NCBI GenBank assembly: GCA_028293225.1
Contig: JAQGPE010000406.1
Location: 1-16,480, forward strand
Direction: 5' to 3'
DNA length: 16,480 bases
Source of the DNA: Akkermansiaceae bacterium
GTDB taxonomy: Bacteria; Verrucomicrobiota; Verrucomicrobiia; Verrucomicrobiales; Akkermansiaceae
Shown here: positions 13,860 to 16,480 of the stretch, one piece after another
Numbering within the stretch: the stretch's first letter is position 1
How the letters are laid out: each line of letters begins with the position of its first letter
The notes under the pieces: model-generated
Seen by the model: only the letters and a program-made list of their open reading frames with translations
The model's database searches: none
Told to the model about the DNA's origin: nothing
Program-made: the position numbers and the translations under genes

Positions 13860-15302
13860 TCACTGGAAGAAATTCGGGATGAAGGTATTCACCATATAAA
13901 GGTAAAAAGCCGGATCCATCCGGTAGATCACCTGGCGGTTGTTCTCCGCCGCGCTGTGCGGATTGTTGCCCACGATCCACTCGAAGCCGGAGGCGATGTA
14001 CTCCGCCGGCGAAGTCATCGCGTAGGAATCCCACTGCTTCAGCGGATCGGCCACCGCCGCATTGTAGTAGCCGGAGGTGCCCGCGCCGCTGTCCATATGG
14101 TGGATGTATTCGTGCATCAGCGTCGGCACTCGCCGGTCCGGGCTGCCGTCCCAGAAGGCCTTGCTGTAGACGGTGTTCCCGCCGGACGAGGCCGCCGCAC
14201 CGCTGTAGGCGGAGGTGATGTCCAGCATGGTGCTCGGCCAGCTGGCGTAGAGTTTGGTGCAGAAGACATTGCCGCCCATTTTCTGCAGGAAGTCCTGGAA
14301 GTAGGCGCCGTAGGCGGAGGCCGAGCCGCCATTGTACTTCGCATGGCTGGCGATGAACGTGTTCACGTTCGCCGCGGACAACGCCCCCGGATTCGGCGGC
14401 GCCTGCGGGATGACCTGGAAGTAGCCGGCCTTCACCACCCCCGGGTTCGGATCCAGGAAGGTGGCGTTGTTGAAGGTCACCGTGCCGCTGACGCCGGTCA
14501 GGTAGTTGAAGTGGCCGTTGGAGCCATAGGCCACATTCACCGGCTGGTGAAAGGTGAAGGTCCCACCCTCCGCCGCGCAGTAGCCGTAGGCGTCCGGACC
14601 GCCGCTGGTCGCGACCTTGTAGTAGCCGCATTTCACCACGTTGGCGATCGGGTCGCCGAAGGTGCTGTTGCCAAAGCCGCGGGTCCCGCTGACGCCGTTC
14701 TGATAGTTGAACTGGCCGCTCGCTCCATAGGCCAGGTCGACGTTCTGGCTGAAGTTCTTGGTGCCGTTCTCACCGGAAGCCCAGATGTAGCCGGCCGGTC
14801 CTTTCGCGAAAAGCCACTGTGCGGAGGTGCTGCCGGTATTGGTGGCCTGCACCACCGCCGCCCCGCTGGCGGTCGAGCCGCTCTGGACGGTCAGAGCCTT
14901 GCCGGAATGCACGAACAGCAGGGTGAAATAACCGCCGCCCGCGTCCTGCAGGGTGAACTTCTGGTTGGTGCCGCCATTCCAGTCGTAGAGGTTCGCCCCG
15001 GCGTTTTCCGCCTGGGAGGCGGTGTAGATCTCGATCGCCCGGCCGCTGCCGACCCCGATCAGATTGTACTGCCCGCTCCCCAGGGAGTTGACGGTCCAGG
15101 CCTGGTTGCTGCCGCCGTTCGGGGTCGACTGGATGATTGGCGTGCCGTTGACCGTGCCGGCCGCGGAGGCGTCCAGCGCCAACCCGTCATGACGGGCGAT
15201 CAGGTTGTAGGCCGTGCCCGAGACAATCTGGGCATGCAGGCTGACAGGCAGCATGCCGGCCGGAGCGGCGAGGCATAGGGTGGTGAGGAGGCGGGTGTTC
15301 AT
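13860..15302 (-). CDS. Secreted ricin-lectin metallopeptidase (HEXXH)
   Basis: This 480-aa protein is exported: signal peptide MNTRLLTTLCLAAPAGMLPV then SLHA|QIV, cleavage near 24/25. Residues about 28-166 form a ricin-type beta-trefoil (YNLIARHDGLALDASAAGT, QAWTVNS, QKFTLQD and QWLFAKG are Q-x-W/F repeats), a carbohydrate-binding module. Two tandem units of about 60 aa follow (171-230 and 240-297), each containing VDLAYG/VNVAYG, NG-x-FNY, GVSGT, N-x-TF-x-DP and VVK-x-GY(Y/F). The C-terminal domain has HEYIHH at 397-402 (zinc ligands His397 and His401, catalytic Glu398). AEYIASGFEWIVG (433-445) offers a Glu third ligand, making a gluzincin-like metallopeptidase. Glu434 or Glu441 is my guess for that ligand. 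Start ATG 15302 begins the signal peptide; TATAAA on the minus strand about 20 bp upstream is a weak -10. Confidence 0.92.
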   Translation of the reverse strand: MNTRLLTTLCLAAPAGMLPVSLHAQIVSGTAYNLIARHDGLALDASAAGTVNGTPIIQSTPNGGSNQAWTVNSLGSGQYNLIGVGSGRAIEIYTASQAENAGANLYDWNGGTNQKFTLQDAGGGYFTLLFVHSGKALTVQSGSTASGAAVVQATNTGSTSAQWLFAKGPAGYIWASGENGTKNFSQNVDLAYGASGQFNYQNGVSGTRGFGNSTFGDPIANVVKCGYYKVATSGGPDAYGYCAAEGGTFTFHQPVNVAYGSNGHFNYLTGVSGTVTFNNATFLDPNPGVVKAGYFQVIPQAPPNPGALSAANVNTFIASHAKYNGGSASAYGAYFQDFLQKMGGNVFCTKLYASWPSTMLDITSAYSGAAASSGGNTVYSKAFWDGSPDRRVPTLMHEYIHHMDSGAGTSGYYNAAVADPLKQWDSYAMTSPAEYIASGFEWIVGNNPHSAAENNRQVIYRMDPAFYLYMVNTFIPNFFQ

Positions 15303-16077
15303 GGAGGTCGGTCAGGTGGATTTATAGGTTTTTCGATCAGGGTACGGGTCAGCGCGTAACACCGGGATCGGCGCCACGAAAAAGGCACGACGAGACGGAG
15401 ACAGCAGCGCTCCGCCGGCATTCGGCGCCGCGATCAGACAGCGCGAACGGATAGGTTGTTAGAGTCCGTCCGTGAAATGAATCCACGCGACGGCCGGGTG
15501 TTTTTAGATCTGGCAGTTAAAACAAGAATCCACCCCTCATGGGCAAGAAAATAATGCATCCGGAAAAGACGTCATCTGATCGGTAACTCATTGATCTGTC
15601 GTTCATAGTAACGAGATCGATTTCTATCGCTATGGTGCCAGTTCGTCCTCGATCCGGACAATGAAAACACCACCCCCCAGAGGAGGCTTCCATGTCATCT
15701 TCATTGCCTGTCAATCCATCTCACCGCTTCATGTCCTAATTTGCCCAGTTCGCAAAATCGGACATAGCCTCAACGTGGCGCATATCCACAAATTGCGCTT
15801 CAATGCCAAGGGTCTCCAAACGTGTATCTACGATGAATATCGTAAGCGTTTCCGACCCCCTCCTCAAAGCCCTCAAAAAAAATTCACCGGCACCCCCTTC
15901 GCCCGCCTCACCTCGACCTCCAAATCCAAAATCCCTGCCTTTAATCTGTGTAATCTGCGTAATCCGTAAATCAGTGAAACCCGGCCCGAAGCTCAGAAAA
16001 GAGCGCGCCCTTCGCGTTTCAACCTCTTCTCTCCCCGCCATTGCCCTGCGCAAAATCCCTCCCTACCCTCGCTGTCG
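15303..16077. other. Gene-poor, lower-GC intergenic gap
   Basis: This 775-bp gap is visibly richer in A/T than the rest of the window, especially 15480-15860. Short open frames exist on both strands but none has a convincing start, codon bias or family match. On the minus strand near 15712-15860 two different frames read protein-like (one ends VDMRHVEAMSDFANWAN, the other contains VRFCELGKLGHEAVRWIDRQ), which suggests a decayed gene or repeat. A 9-mer tandem phrase occurs at 15943-15969. Confidence 0.55.
15943..15969 (+). repeat. Tandem 9-mer phrase AATCTGTGT x3
   Basis: AATCTGTGT, AATCTGCGT and AATCCGTAA are consecutive 9-mers (15943-15951, 15952-15960, 15961-15969). Phrases of this type recur in many bacterial genomes outside genes; that is recollection. 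It lies upstream of the response regulator. Confidence 0.6.
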
Positions 16078-16480
16078 ATGAAACCCGCCGCGCCCTCCCG
16101 CCTGCTGCTGGTCGAGGACGACCTGCGCGTGGCCCTCAGCCTCGTCGCCGCCCTCACCGAGGAAGGCTACGAGGCCACCACCGTCGCCACCGCGGAGGAC
16201 GCCGCGCTCAGCTTCCGCGCCCGGCCCTTCGACCTCGTGGTGCTCGACTGGATGCTGCCCGGCCGCCCCGGCACGGAGCTGCTCGCCGGCTGGCGCGCTC
16301 AAGGCATCCGCGTCCCGGTGCTGCTGCTCACCGCCCGCGATGCCGTCACCGATCGGGTAGAGGGTCTCGACGCCGGCGCCGATGATTACCTGGCCAAGCC
16401 CTTCGCCTTTGCCGAGCTGCTCGCCCGCATCCGCGCCCTCCTCCGCCGGGCTCTGCCGCCCGAGCCGCTGCGCCGCACCC
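16078..16480 (+). CDS. Response regulator receiver domain (OmpR/PhoB type), 3' truncated
   Basis: This is 134 codons of a response regulator cut by the window end. The receiver domain is complete. The acidic pair Asp14-Asp15 follows LLLVE, the phospho-acceptor is Asp57 in VVLDWMLPG, Thr85 lies in LLLTARD, and Lys107 lies in DDYLAKPF. The order and spacing (DAGADDYLAKPFAFAELLAR) are typical of the OmpR/PhoB class, which would carry a winged-helix DNA-binding domain beyond the window and act with a histidine kinase that may be encoded just downstream. ATG 16078 starts MKPAAPSRLLLVEDD. A TACCCT hexamer 8 bp upstream resembles a -10 element. Codon use is strongly GC-biased. Confidence 0.94.
   Translation, partial: MKPAAPSRLLLVEDDLRVALSLVAALTEEGYEATTVATAEDAALSFRARPFDLVVLDWMLPGRPGTELLAGWRAQGIRVPVLLLTARDAVTDRVEGLDAGADDYLAKPFAFAELLARIRALLRRALPPEPLRRT

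Noticed and set aside
13761..15278. 505-aa open frame on the plus strand
   Set aside because: Antisense to the ricin/metallopeptidase gene; the minus strand has a signal peptide, repeats and HEXXH.
15517..15714. 65-aa open frame on the minus strand
   Set aside because: TTG start, no ribosome site, no recognisable features, AT-rich patch.
15661..15969. 102-aa open frame on the plus strand
   Set aside because: No codon bias or recognisable motif; its end is formed by the tandem 9-mer phrase.
15736..16053. 105-aa open frame on the minus strand
   Set aside because: Its first half is the translated tandem phrase and low-complexity sequence. Only the last 40 residues look protein-like, so I treat it as a possible remnant and not a gene.

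Overview
The window is a GC-rich bacterial chromosome segment. Gene content points to a free-living, polysaccharide-degrading member of the Verrucomicrobiota, probably Verrucomicrobiales close to Luteolibacter or Haloferula. The clues are a DUF1080 (3-keto-disaccharide hydrolase) protein, a large lectin-linked secreted metallopeptidase, small membrane-anchored proteins with W-x-x-R-[DE]-P helical repeats, very weak Shine-Dalgarno sequences, and intergenic repeats of a kind I associate with Verrucomicrobia and Planctomycetes. The assignment is inference; there is no rRNA or other marker gene.

Layout from left to right. 44-1012: a 201-aa cytoplasmic protein resembling an ATP-cone, then a HIT-family nucleotide hydrolase. 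1013-2946: a LysR regulator divergent from an NmrA-like NAD(P)-binding oxidoreductase, the classic layout of a regulator beside its target. 2947-3270: a gene-free stretch with three hairpins and short repeats. 3271-3918: a DUF1080 protein on the minus strand. 3919-4312: a gene-free stretch holding two copies of a short repeat. 4313-6136: a secreted 607-aa protein of unknown function with base composition unlike its neighbours. 6226-7296: a class V aminotransferase on the minus strand with a clear rho-independent terminator. 7651-8340: a small protein with a kinase-like catalytic pattern and an unclear, possibly frameshifted 5' end. 8360-9724: a metallo-beta-lactamase/beta-CASP ribonuclease. 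9832-10344: an exported PrxQ/BCP peroxiredoxin. 10471-12182: two membrane-anchored minus-strand genes that look like diverged tandem paralogues. 12341-12883: a GNAT acetyltransferase. 12900-13739: a membrane-anchored helical-repeat protein. 13860-15302: a secreted ricin-lectin/HEXXH metallopeptidase. 15303-16077: a lower-GC gap without a convincing gene. 16078 to the end: the receiver domain of an OmpR-type response regulator cut by the window edge.

Most genes are monocistronic and change strand often, so this is a housekeeping-plus-accessory mosaic and not one operon. The only tight functional unit is the LysR/NmrA divergon. The paralogous pair is a likely second unit, and the adjacent secreted or anchored proteins suggest envelope and extracellular functions. 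I found no CRISPR array, tRNA, rRNA, transposase, phage genes or recognisable defence operon. The best leads for something undescribed are the kinase-like protein, the anchored paralogous pair, the 607-aa secreted orphan, and the intergenic repeats.
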